Shown here one piece after another: positions 24,983-33,569 of a DNA stretch of 41,249 nt (positions within the stretch are counted from its first letter, which is position 1; every line of letters starts with the position of its first letter). A model generated the notes under the pieces. The model was given only the letters and a program-made list of their open reading frames with translations. It made no database searches and had not been told where the DNA came from. Position numbers and translations under genes: made by a program. This stretch comes from Bacillota bacterium (GTDB lineage Bacteria > Bacillota > Sulfobacillia > RBS10-35 > JAJYVN01), in assembly GCA_021797775.1 (NCBI GenBank), contig JAJZZC010000019.1, positions 1 through 41,249 of the forward strand, read 5' to 3'.

Positions 24983-25768
24983 TTAGCACGTCCCCCCCTC
25001 CCCGCGCCGGGCGGCCTGCTCCCGCCGCAAAGCCGCTACGGTCTCCGGCGCGAAGCCCGCCACCTCGGCGAACGCCAGAATGGGGTCAGGCAGGGGGTCC
25101 CGCCAGAGCCAGGCCACCGGCAGGCGTAGCCCGACGAGGACCTCCGAGGCGTAACGGCCCGAGGGGTCCGGCAGGCGCGGCGCGTACCGGCCGCTCTGAC
25201 CCTGCCTCCCCGCTTCCTCCGTCCCCACGCGGCTTCGGCTCCCCGCGTCCAGTACCCAGAAGTCGACACGCTCCCTCCCCCGCCGCGGATCGATCACCCA
25301 GTATTCGCGTACGCCCTGCGCCTGGTACTCATCGAACTTCTCGGCGCGGTCACGCGCGGCGCTGTCGTCGGAGACGACCTCCACCACCAGGTCGGCCGCA
25401 CCCTCCACGCGCGTGCGCCGCAGGCGGTCGAGGTGCTCACCGGTCAGCACCATCACGTCCGGTTCGCGCGCGGGCCCCGCTGGGGAGCCCAGCATCACGA
25501 ATGGCGCGGTGAGGACGCGACCGCGACGCACCCAGCCCACAAACAGGGAGAACAGCGTGGCCAGGAAGAGCACCAGCGCCTGGTGCCGCTCGGTCGCGGG
25601 CAAATCGACGATCACCTCACCGCCGACCCATTCCATGCGCTGCGTCTCGCTGCAAGCGGCGAGGAACGCCTCCAGGTTCACAGCGTGGCGGTGCTCCGTA
25701 CGCTGGGACGCGCTGCTATACGCGGCCGCCCGCTCGCACGCCGCCTGATCGCCCGCCGGACCGTCCAC
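24983..25768 (-). CDS. Uma2-family (DUF820) endonuclease-like protein
   Basis: PD-(D/E)XK superfamily protein, 261 residues. The Uma2 core is clear: FLAACSETQRMEWVGGEVIV, ERHQALVLFLATLFSLFVGW, the acidic EPDVMVLTGEHL, LVVEVVSDDSAARDRAEKFDEYQAQGVREYWVIDP, and DFWVLDA. These families are abundant in cyanobacteria and some Firmicutes, and their biological role is not known. The C-terminus (~190-261) adds a region common in such proteins plus an arginine-rich end. The GTG at 25768 follows GGAGGG by 7 nt. It lies between gcvT and gcvH on the same strand and splits the glycine cleavage cluster. Confidence 0.85.
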   Translation of the reverse strand: MDGPAGDQAACERAAAYSSASQRTEHRHAVNLEAFLAACSETQRMEWVGGEVIVDLPATERHQALVLFLATLFSLFVGWVRRGRVLTAPFVMLGSPAGPAREPDVMVLTGEHLDRLRRTRVEGAADLVVEVVSDDSAARDRAEKFDEYQAQGVREYWVIDPRRGRERVDFWVLDAGSRSRVGTEEAGRQGQSGRYAPRLPDPSGRYASEVLVGLRLPVAWLWRDPLPDPILAFAEVAGFAPETVAALRREQAARRGEGGTC

Positions 25769-26199
25769 ATCCGAGCCCTCCCCCTCCGAGGCTTCGCGTC
25801 CGTACCACACCACCGCCACGCCCGGCAGACCCAGGCGCCCGCCGAACCCTGCCGGTCCGCCGCTTACGTCAAGGGAGGCGACACCGCCAGCGCCGGGCTC
25901 GACGGCCGGCCGTGCCGACCGTGACGCGCAGGCGCCCGGGTAGCCCCCCGCCGCTAAGTTAGGCCCTTGCCAGAAGGTCCCGAAAGGACCCGAGCGATAG
26001 GCGCTCGGAACAACGCGCAACGGAGTCCCCTCTGGCCGACGCCCCCGCTCGGCCGTCTGCCGAAAGTCGACCATGACCTCAAAGCTTAGGGCGACCATGG
26101 CCCGTCATCGCCTTGTGGCGGCGCCAGCGGCGCTTCCCCCACCGAGGGCGCCGGCGGCGTCACACGACCGCCCGGCCGGCCCGTCCCCACTGCCGCGGC
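25769..26199. other. 431-bp spacer between gcvT and Uma2 gene
   Basis: It contains two adjoining hairpins listed separately, in a patch that is noticeably less GC-rich than its surroundings. No gene is supported. Confidence 0.5.
25976..26008 (-). other. two adjoining stem-loops downstream of gcvT
   Basis: GGTCC/GGACC with a 5-nt loop (25976-25990) directly abuts CCGAGCG/CGCTCGG with a 5-nt loop (25990-26008). On the minus strand the 7-bp hairpin comes first and the second is followed by TTCT, so the pair may end the gcvT transcript or form part of a leader for the Uma2 gene. Confidence 0.5.
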
Positions 26200-27336
26200 T
26201 CACTCCGCACCCGCCCGCCGGTAGAAGGGGAGGGCGACCACCTCGGCGGGCACCGCGCGGCCCCGCACGTCCAGCAGCACGCACTCCCCCACCGCCGCCG
26301 CGCCGGTGCGGCAGAGGGCCATGGCGGCGCCCCGGCCGAGGGTCGGCGCGAAGGTGCCGCTCGTCACGGTGCCCACGGGGCGGCCCGCGGGGTCCGAGAC
26401 CGCCGCCCCGGCGCGCGCGATGGCCGGCGGCTCCGGCAGGAGGCCGACCAGGTGCTGCGCGGGGCCCGCTGCCGCCGCCTCGCGCAGCGCGGCGGCGCCG
26501 CAGAAGTCCCGGTCCTTCAGCCGCACGAAACGGCGCAACCCCGCCTCCAGGGGGCTGATGTCGGGTGAAAGTTCATGGCCGTAGAGCGGTAGCGCGGCCT
26601 CCAGCCGCAGGGTATCGCGCGCCCCCAGCCCGCAGGGCCGGAGCCCCTCGGGCGCGCCGACGGCCAGCAGGGCGTCCCACACCGACCCCACGATGTCCGC
26701 CGGGCAGGCGATCTCGTACCCGTCCTCGCCGGTGTACCCGGTACGTGCGACAAGGCACGGCGCGTCGGCGATGCGGACGTCACGCGCGAAGTGGAACGGG
26801 CCGAGCGCCGCGACCGGCCCGTCCCGCCCGGGCGCGAGCGCCTGGCCGAGGATGGCCGAGGCGCGCGGGCCCTGTAGGGCAAGGAGGGCGGTCGCCGGCG
26901 ACTCGTCGATCAAGGTGGCGTCGGCCGGGGCAAGGCCGCGGTCGGCCAGCGTCCGCTGCATCCACGCCAGGTCGGCAGCGACGTTGGCCGCATTGACCAC
27001 GAAGAGGTAGTCAGCGCGCGGCTCAAGGCAGTAGACGAGGCAGTCGTCGACGGTGCCGCCGTCGGCGTGGCAAAGGGGCGTGTAGAGCGCGCGGCCCGCG
27101 GTCAGGCGGCGCGGGTCGTTGGCGCAGAGGGCATCCACCGCGTCCAGGGCACGCGGCCCCCGGAGCCGCAACTCACCCATGTGGCTGACGTCGAAGAGCC
27201 CGGCCACCCGGCGCACCGCGCGGTGCTCCTCGATGATGCCCCCGTACTGCACCGGCATCTCCCACCCGGCGAACGGCACGAGGCGCGCGCCCAGAGCCAC
27301 GTGGCGCGGATGCAGCGGCGTGCGGCAGAGGTCCAA
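26200..27336 (-). CDS. gcvT: glycine cleavage system aminomethyltransferase (T protein)
   Basis: Transfers the methylene carbon from aminomethyl-GcvH to tetrahydrofolate, releasing ammonia. 378 residues. It has [36 protein letters not shown], the folate-site [23 protein letters not shown] and a C-terminal [17 protein letters not shown]. The apparent start is TTG 27336 with AAGGGA 10 nt upstream. It leads the gcv cluster, but Uma2 and two long spacers separate it from gcvH. Confidence 0.95.
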   Translation of the reverse strand: MDLCRTPLHPRHVALGARLVPFAGWEMPVQYGGIIEEHRAVRRVAGLFDVSHMGELRLRGPRALDAVDALCANDPRRLTAGRALYTPLCHADGGTVDDCLVYCLEPRADYLFVVNAANVAADLAWMQRTLADRGLAPADATLIDESPATALLALQGPRASAILGQALAPGRDGPVAALGPFHFARDVRIADAPCLVARTGYTGEDGYEIACPADIVGSVWDALLAVGAPEGLRPCGLGARDTLRLEAALPLYGHELSPDISPLEAGLRRFVRLKDRDFCGAAALREAAAAGPAQHLVGLLPEPPAIARAGAAVSDPAGRPVGTVTSGTFAPTLGRGAAMALCRTGAAAVGECVLLDVRGRAVPAEVVALPFYRRAGAE

Positions 27337-27452
27337 CGGGCCACCATCCCTTCCACGTGCCGGTGCGCTGGCCGGGGTCCGGGGGCGACAGCGCCTTCGC
27401 GGGCCAGGGGCTCCCCGCGGTGACGGCCTGACCTCCGCCGCGGCTCAGCGGG

Positions 27453-27458
27453 ACTGTA
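27453..27458 (-). promoter_or_regulatory. possible -10 element upstream of gcvT
   Basis: TACAGT on the minus strand about 117 nt before the gcvT start would leave a leader long enough for one riboswitch aptamer. No -35 is recognisable. Confidence 0.25.
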
Positions 27459-27591
27459 CCGCAGGGGGGGCGTGGCGCAGCGGGAGACGGCGCGCCCTGG
27501 CGCCGGGTAACTGCCCGCCAGCGCGCCCGGAGGGCTCCCTCCTCGATCGCGGGTAGGGGGTCGCCCGTGGGGCTCCCCGCTCCGCCGGCCG

Positions 27592-28011
27592 TCAGTGGTC
27601 CGCTGCTGCTTCTGCCAGCCAGTTCTCCAGCCGCAGCCCGGCGATCCGTGCGAACTCGCGGCTGTTGTTGGTCACCAGGGTCACCCCCAGCGCGAGCGCG
27701 TGCGCCGCGATGAGCATGTCCATGCCACCGATGATCTGGCCGCCCTTCTCCAATTCGGCGCGGACGCGGCCGTATGCGGACGCGGCTGGCTCGTCGAAGG
27801 GCACCACGGCCAGGGGCAGCAGGAAGCGGTCGAGCGCTTGGGCGTTCCGCGCCGGATCGCGGCTGTTCTGCACGCCGTAGCTCAGTTCCGCCACCGTGAC
27901 GACGGAAATCCCCACGTCTCCCGTCGGTAGGGCAAACAGCCGTTGCTGGACCGTTCCCGGCCGTTGGCGGATGATGGCGACACAGGTGTCGGTGTCCAGG
28001 AGGTAGCGCAT
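27592..28011 (-). CDS. vapC: VapC-type PIN-domain ribonuclease toxin
   Basis: Toxin of a type II toxin-antitoxin pair; PIN nucleases of this type cleave tRNA or rRNA. 139 residues. Acidic site: D6 and D8 (YLLDTDTCVAI), E42 (VTVAELSYG), D98 (GGMDMLIAAHAL), with the conserved TNN at ~114-116 (LVTNNSREFARI). The ATG at 28011 shares one base with the vapB stop (TGATG), so the pair is translationally coupled. Confidence 0.93.
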   Translation of the reverse strand: MRYLLDTDTCVAIIRQRPGTVQQRLFALPTGDVGISVVTVAELSYGVQNSRDPARNAQALDRFLLPLAVVPFDEPAASAYGRVRAELEKGGQIIGGMDMLIAAHALALGVTLVTNNSREFARIAGLRLENWLAEAAADH

Positions 28012-28241
28012 CAGTCCAGCCCCACCCGCGGCTGGGGGGACGGTTGGGCACGGTCTGCCAGGAAGTCCGCGGTAAAGAGGTCCAGGCTCTCCCACAGGCT
28101 GTCCCACGCGCCATCCGCCGGGAGGAGCAGCACCGCGCGGCCGATCGGCTTCACGTACACCTCACTGCCGGCGAAACGGCACGACTTGGGCAGCCGCACC
28201 GCCTGGCTGGACCCGTTCTGAAAGAGTTTCGCACGCAGCAT
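28011..28241 (-). CDS. vapB: VapB-type antitoxin (AbrB/SpoVT-like DNA-binding)
   Basis: 76 residues. The N-terminal swapped-hairpin DNA-binding fold reads AKLFQNGSSQAVRLPKSCRF and then GSEVYVKPIGRAVLLLP; the acidic C-terminal part (WDSLWESLDLFTADFLA) should bind and block VapC. The ATG at 28241 is where homology starts. In this family the VapB-VapC complex represses its own promoter. Confidence 0.92.
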   Translation of the reverse strand: MLRAKLFQNGSSQAVRLPKSCRFAGSEVYVKPIGRAVLLLPADGAWDSLWESLDLFTADFLADRAQPSPQPRVGLD

Positions 28242-28278
28242 GGCACCGCTCACCCCGCCCCACGGGATCGATACGTCC

Positions 28279-28288
28279 AGTATATACG
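28279..28288 (-). promoter_or_regulatory. vapBC promoter -10 and TATA-type palindrome
   Basis: The minus strand has TATACT (28284-28279) overlapping the palindrome GTATATAC, 38 nt before the vapB ATG. Its location suits both a -10 box and a VapB operator; the -35 is unclear. Confidence 0.4.
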
Positions 28289-28356
28289 GATGGCGATCGG
28301 CGCGGACTGCACCACCCTCCAAGTGGGACCTTTTCGACCTGCCGCGGATGTCGTTG

Positions 28357-28488
28357 ATCCTGATTTTCGCAAAGGGTTTGCCCGTCGCCTTGGCGCCCAG
28401 GGGCCAGCCCCTCGCCACGACCGCACCCGCTCGTACGCGGGGTCCTTCTCGGACAGCGGCGCCCGCCTGACACTGCGAGATTCATGTT
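28357..28488 (+). repeat. MITE-like 132-bp element, copy 2
   Basis: Begins ATCCTGATTTTCGCAAAGGG and ends TGCGAGATTCATGTT; same orientation as copy 1 and very close to copy 3. It lies 115 bp upstream of vapB, beyond the promoter candidate. Confidence 0.85.
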
Positions 28489-29058
28489 GACAGTCCCCGG
28501 TCAGGTCTCCCACCCGCCGCGTCCGGCCCCTGCGCCTGAACGCGGCCCTGCAGCCAGCGGCGCGGCGAGGGCGGGGAACGCACGAGCAGTCCTGGCCGCT
28601 CCTGCCACACCCCCCGCTTGCCTCATCCCGCGCGGCTGCGGCCGGGGCCGCGGAGAGACGCAAGCGGGCGCCGTCGGCTCCGCCGCTGCGCTGCGGCGGA
28701 CAGGGCGGCCATGGCGCTCCACTGCGTGTGCGGGCGCGCCGTGCGCACCGGATCCCTGCGGCGGGAGGCGGACATCGCCGTCGAGCAGTTGGACGAGGTT
28801 TGCCCCTGGCTCGCCGCCCCGGCGGTGGGCGGGTGAGGCTCGGGAGTCCCCGGCGGCGCTCGCCCCGGCCGGCCGCCACGGCCCGGACCATCGAAGAGGA
28901 GACGCCACTGCCCGACGCGTGCGCGTCGCCCCAACGGTTCAGCGGCGATGGCGGGCGCGCCCGTTGGCCGGCGACCGCGGAGGGTCTTGCCGGGGGCGGC
29001 CCCCTCGACCGCGTGGCCGCCGGCCCCTACCCGGTGGCGACGACGGCCGGCGTACCGC

Positions 29059-30159
29059 TCACACTGCCACGCCCACCGCGGCCATCGCGGCCATGACCTC
29101 CTCCGTGGTCACATCCGGGATCACGACGACCTCCCCCGGGCGGCGCGGCAGGATCCAGCGCAGGGAGCCGCCCACGGCCTTCTTGTCGTGGCTCATGGCC
29201 ATGAGGAGGTCGCGCGCCGGCAGAGGGGCCGGGAGACGCACGGGCAGGCCGACCCCCTGCAGAGTGGCCTCCATCTCCGCCTGCCACCGCTGCGACCACA
29301 TCTCCCGCCCCAGCGCCAGGCGCCCCGCGGCCACCATGCCGATGGACACGGCCTCACCGTGGCGGATCGTCCCGTAGCCGGACACCGCCTCGATGGCGTG
29401 CCCCAGCGTGTGGCCGAGGTTCAGGGTGGCGCGGGCGCCCGACTCCTCGCGCTCATCACCGGCGACCACGCGCGCCTTCACCCGCACGGCGCCGGAGACC
29501 ACGCGCGCCAGCGTCGGCCCGTCCCGCTCCAGGATGCGCTGACGCTGGTGTGCGAGAAAGCGGTAGTAGTGGGGGCTGGCCAGGATCCCGCCCTTGATGG
29601 CCTCCGCGAGCCCCGCCGCCAGTTCGGGCGCCGGGAGGGTGAGCAGGGTGCGCACATCGCACCAGACCAGGCGGGGCTGGTGGAATGCGCCGATGAGGTT
29701 CTTGGCCTTGGGATGGTCGACCGCCACCTTGCCGCCCACCGAGGCGTCGACCTGCGCCAGCAGCGTGGTGGGCACCTGCACGAAGGGCAGGCCGCGCATG
29801 AACGTGGCGGCGACGAACCCGGCCAGGTCGCCGACAACACCGCCCCCCAGGGCGACGATGAAGGAGCGCCGGTCAAGCCCGCACTCCAGGCAGGCGTCAT
29901 AGAGGCGAGCGGCACCCTCCAGGCTCTTGCTGGACTCCCCGGGCGGGATGAGGATCAGGTGCGTCTCGACGCCCGCCGCGTGCAGGGACGAGGCGGCCAG
30001 TGGCGCGTGGCTGTTGGCGACCGCGCCGTCCGCGACAAGCAGGGCGCGCCGGCCGGGTCCCGCGGCGACCATCGCTTGGCCGAGCTGCGGCAGGATGTCC
30101 TCACCGATGTGGACGTCATAGGAGCGGGGACCGAGATCCACTCGCACGCGCACCAACAC
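29059..30159 (-). CDS. aroB: 3-dehydroquinate synthase
   Basis: Second step of the shikimate pathway: converts DAHP to 3-dehydroquinate using NAD and a divalent metal. 366 residues. It has GGGVVGDLAGFVAATFMRG, VPTTLLAQVDASVGGKVAVDHP, and the metal-site histidines in NLGHTLGHAIE and RHGEAVSIGMVAA. The GTG at 30159 is 5 nt after AGGAGG. Third in the pilT-aroC-aroK-aroB series. Confidence 0.95.
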   Translation of the reverse strand: MLVRVRVDLGPRSYDVHIGEDILPQLGQAMVAAGPGRRALLVADGAVANSHAPLAASSLHAAGVETHLILIPPGESSKSLEGAARLYDACLECGLDRRSFIVALGGGVVGDLAGFVAATFMRGLPFVQVPTTLLAQVDASVGGKVAVDHPKAKNLIGAFHQPRLVWCDVRTLLTLPAPELAAGLAEAIKGGILASPHYYRFLAHQRQRILERDGPTLARVVSGAVRVKARVVAGDEREESGARATLNLGHTLGHAIEAVSGYGTIRHGEAVSIGMVAAGRLALGREMWSQRWQAEMEATLQGVGLPVRLPAPLPARDLLMAMSHDKKAVGGSLRWILPRRPGEVVVIPDVTTEEVMAAMAAVGVAV

Positions 30160-30594
30160 GTGCGCCTCCTCACGGCCACCGACGCCGCAGGCAGGCCCCG
30201 CGGGGGCAGCTCCGTACCGGCGGGCCCGGGACCACGGACAGCGGCGGGCCCGGGCCGCCCTGACCGCCACGCTCCCCAGGGCGTCTCAGGGACAGCGCCA
30301 CAACGGCCGGCGTCCCCGCCGCGCCCGTTCCGGGGTGATAGGGCGGCTAAACCTGCCGACGCCCCCGGCTCGCGGATCCCCTTTTCGCCGCGACCCGCCG
30401 CTCCCCCACCTGCCCGTTCAGGCAGGCGGCTCGGGACGGCGGCTCCAGCACGAAGCGCCCCGCCAGAGGGCCAACGGACGGCTCCGCGCGGCCCCACGCG
30501 GCAGCACTCCCCACGGGCCCACGGGAGCGGGGCACCTGGAGGCCCGCGCGACCCCGCGCAGCGCGCCCTCTGTCGCGGGGGCCGAGGCGGGCGT
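30160..30594. other. 435-bp spacer between aroK and aroB
   Basis: I see no gene, repeat or clear signal; unusually long for genes normally packed as an operon. Confidence 0.4.
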
Positions 30595-31176
30595 TCAGCA
30601 CGCCGAGCCCGTGGCGACCACCACCCGTAGCAGGGCGCGCACCGCCGCCTCCAGGGTGAGGTCGCTGGTGTCGAGGCTCGCGTCCGCACCCGCATACATC
30701 GGCTCGCGTGCGGCCAGCAGGGACCGGATCCGCGCGAGGGGATCGCCCCCCGCGAGCAGGGGGCGGGTGCGGGCCGCCTCGGCCCCGCCCACGCGGTGGA
30801 GGATGACCTCCGGCCGCGCGCGCAGCGCCACCAGCAGGCCCCCAGCGCGCAGCGCCGTCACGTTCTCCGGCCGCGCGAGCACCCCTCCGCCAGTGGCCAG
30901 GACCAGGGCGGAGGCCCGCCCGAGCGCGGACACCGCCTCGGCCTCCCACTCGCGGAAGCGTACCTCGCCCCAGCGGGCGAACACCTCAGGGATCGGGCAA
31001 CCCGCCCGTTCCTGCACGGCCCCGTCCGTATCGCGGAAGGGCCGTCCCAGGGCGGAGGCGGCGGCGCGGCCCAGGCTCGACTTGCCGGTGCCCATGAAGC
31101 CGACCAGAACCAGGTTGCGCCGGCCCAGCGCCCCCAGCGCGGCGGAGACCAGGAGGGCCTGCGGAGACAGGGCCAC
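30595..31176 (-). CDS. aroK: shikimate kinase
   Basis: Phosphorylates shikimate with ATP. 193 residues. P-loop GFMGTGKS at ~26-33, shikimate-binding FRDTDGAVQERAG, a central VRFREWEAEAV (the FR.E motif), and ATGGGVLARPEN. The GTG at 31176 lies 7 nt after AGGGAGGTG. Homology starts about 20 residues in, as in other family members. Confidence 0.93.
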   Translation of the reverse strand: MALSPQALLVSAALGALGRRNLVLVGFMGTGKSSLGRAAASALGRPFRDTDGAVQERAGCPIPEVFARWGEVRFREWEAEAVSALGRASALVLATGGGVLARPENVTALRAGGLLVALRARPEVILHRVGGAEAARTRPLLAGGDPLARIRSLLAAREPMYAGADASLDTSDLTLEAAVRALLRVVVATGSAC

Positions 31177-31739
31177 CGGCGGGCACCTCCCTGTGGGCCC
31201 CGTCCTTGCCGGGCGGGACGCACGCAAGCCGCGTCCACAGGCGCGCCCTCACGCCGGACCGCGCCCCGCTCCGCCGCAGCCCGACCGCCCGTTCGGGGCG
31301 GGGCCGCCCGCGGGGCTCGGCCCTGCCGAATGGCGGGCCGGGCATCTCTTCCCCGCTCCTCGCCCGCGCCCGTCCGAGACTACGGTCGCTGGACGCCACG
31401 GCCTCATGGCGGTGGTTCCGCAGCCCAAAGCGGCCACCGCCGCCCGATAGGCGGCGCGGCCGTCCCGGGCGCCAGGCAAGGACAGGCCACGGCGGCCAGG
31501 GAGCGGGCCCGCACGCGGCCGCACCATATCCCGCGGGTCTGCTCCAACCCGCTACGATCCGCACGCCCCCGCTGGCGAGAGACGCACCCGGCTGAGCGCC
31601 AAAGCCCCCAGCCGGCCGGAGCAGGGCCGGTCGAGCGCTCCATCCCTTCGGTCGCCGGCTCTGCGCCCGCAAGCGAGGTCCCACCCCGCCCGGCGTCAGC
31701 CTTCCACTCTCCATCAGCGACCCGCGGGCCGGGCGGCCC
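31177..31739. other. 563-bp spacer between aroC and aroK
   Basis: GC-rich and featureless to my reading; no conserved protein on either strand. Confidence 0.4.
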
Positions 31740-32969
31740 TTACCGCCCCGCCACCTGCGCCGCGTAGCCGGCCAGGTTCCGCCGCACCTCGCCCAGGCTG
31801 TCGCCGCCAAACTTCTCCAGCAGCGCCTGCGCCAGCACGAACCCTGCCACGGCCTCCGCCACGACCGAGGCCGCCGGGACGGATGTGATGTCCGAGCGTT
31901 CGTACCCGGCAGCGATCACCTCGCCGGTGCGCATGTCGGCACTGCGCAGGGGTTTGAGCAGCGTGGGGATCGGCTTCATGGCGACGCGCACGAGGACGGG
32001 TTCGCCGTTGCTCACGCCGCCCTCGATCCCGCCAGCGCGGTTGGTCGGACGGCGGTAGCGGCCCGCGCCGCCGCCGAAGGACCCGGCGGCCTCCTCGTTG
32101 GCGGCGAGCGCGCTGCCTTCCGTATCCACCACGATCTCGTCGTGGGCGGCGGAGCCACGCAAACGCGCGGCTTCCGCGCCGATACCCACCTCCACGGCCT
32201 TCATCGCCTGGATGCTCATCAGCGCCGCGGCCAGCCGGCCGTCCAACCGCCGGTCCGAGGAGGCGTAGGAGCCGAGCCCGACGGGCACGCCCACCGCGAG
32301 CACCTCGATCAGCCCGCCCAGGCTGTCCCGCGCCAGGGTCGCCTCGCGGATCGCCTCGTGCATCGCCGCCGTGGCCGCGGTGTCGGCGCAGCGGCAGTCG
32401 CTCGCCTCGACAGCCTCGATCAGCGCGGCAAAGGTCGTCCCCGTGGGGGGCGGCGTCGCCCGTACCGGACCGAGGGCCACGACGTGGCCCAGGACGCGCA
32501 CGCCGACCGCAGCGAGCAATTCCAGGCAGACCGCCCCGACGGCGACCCGGGCCGCCGTCTCCCGGGCGCTGGCCCGCTCCAACACGTCGCGCAGGTCGCG
32601 CCGGTCGTACTTCAGCGCGCCAGCCAGGTCCGCGTGGCCCGGCCGCGGGCGGTAGAGCGCCTTGGCCTCGGCCTTCTCCGCGTCGACCTCGTCCGCACCG
32701 GCACCGAGCACCCCCTGCCAGTTGGGCCAGTCGCGGTTGCGCACGATGATGCCGATGGGACTGCCCAGCGTCTGCCCGCCGCGCAACCCCCCCACGAACT
32801 CCGCCCGGTCCTGCTCGATGCGCTGGCGCCCACCGCGGCCGGGCCCGCCCTGGCGCTGGCGCAGCTTCTTGTCCACCTGGTCCAGGCGCACCGGCACCCC
32901 GGCGGGCATGCCCTCCAAGATGGCGAGCAGCATCGGGCCGTGGCTCTCCCCCGCGGTCAGGTAGCGCAG
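31740..32969 (-). CDS. aroC: chorismate synthase
   Basis: Final shikimate-pathway step, FMN-dependent conversion of EPSP to chorismate. 409 residues. The signature GESHG lies at the very start (LRYLTAGESHGP), followed by LAILEGMPAGVPV, RQGGPGRGGRQRIEQD, LGSPIGIIVRNRDW, PRPGHADLAGALKY and the late AGGIEGGVSNGEPV. The first ATG (32933) lies inside the conserved N-terminus, so translation must begin earlier. The codons before the RYLTAG motif are ATC and CTG; CTG 32969, with GGGAGGG 10 nt upstream, is the likely start. Confidence 0.95.
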   Translation of the reverse strand: MRYLTAGESHGPMLLAILEGMPAGVPVRLDQVDKKLRQRQGGPGRGGRQRIEQDRAEFVGGLRGGQTLGSPIGIIVRNRDWPNWQGVLGAGADEVDAEKAEAKALYRPRPGHADLAGALKYDRRDLRDVLERASARETAARVAVGAVCLELLAAVGVRVLGHVVALGPVRATPPPTGTTFAALIEAVEASDCRCADTAATAAMHEAIREATLARDSLGGLIEVLAVGVPVGLGSYASSDRRLDGRLAAALMSIQAMKAVEVGIGAEAARLRGSAAHDEIVVDTEGSALAANEEAAGSFGGGAGRYRRPTNRAGGIEGGVSNGEPVLVRVAMKPIPTLLKPLRSADMRTGEVIAAGYERSDITSVPAASVVAEAVAGFVLAQALLEKFGGDSLGEVRRNLAGYAAQVAGR

Positions 32970-33569
32970 GATGACGGGGCCCTCCCTTCGGGCGCCGGCC
33001 CGGCGGCCGGCGCGTCACGCCCACGATGAAACCACGAGCGACGCCGGGGCGCGCGGGCACCGGCAGACGGCCTCCGGAGAGCCGGTGCCGACTGGGGCGT
33101 CGGGCCGGCCGACCGGCCGGACCCACACCACGCACCCGCGCCTCGTCTGGTAGGCGCGCGCCGGGACCGGGCGGGCCGCACGCCCAGCCCCGGAACCCCA
33201 CAGCCCGGATCGGGCGGCAGACGCACCTCCCGCGAACGCGGCGAACTCGGCCTCGACCCACGGAGTCGCCGCCCCAACGGACCACACCGGGGCATCGGCC
33301 CGGGCGGCGGGCCCCCCGGGTCCGCCGCCCCGTGGCACCGGGGCCCCCGGTACGGTTCCGACGACACGCGGGCCGGCGTGCGGGGGACCACAGCACCGTA
33401 GGGGGCAGGCCCGGCCCCGCTGGCGCGGACGGCCGTTGCGGCCCGACGGCCCGGTGCAGCGCCCGCGTCCGGTGGCCCCAGCTTTGCCGCCTCCACGGCC
33501 ACGGCACTGACCTCCAACATCCCTAGCCCACACGCTCCATGGGGCACCAGGGCTCTGGGCGGCCCCCCC
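32970..33569. other. 600-bp spacer between pilT-like gene and aroC
   Basis: No gene, repeat or promoter that I can support. Confidence 0.4.

Larger units (their letters stand above)
28242..29058. other. 817-bp spacer between aroB and vapB
   Basis: It holds the vapB promoter region and copy 2 of the inverted-repeat element. Near 28710-28835 (plus) a 41-residue frame (MALHCVCGRAVRTGSLRREA...) is conceivable but has no good ribosome site and no recognised homologue, so I do not call it. Confidence 0.45.

Noticed and set aside
28486-28514. TTGACA at the end of repeat copy 2 as a plus-strand promoter
   Set aside because: The hexamer 17 nt downstream is CCACCC-like and no plus-strand gene follows.
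28710-28836. 41-residue frame with Cys-x-Cys-Gly on the plus strand
   Set aside because: No proper ribosome site, no homology I recognise, and located in a spacer where chance frames are common.
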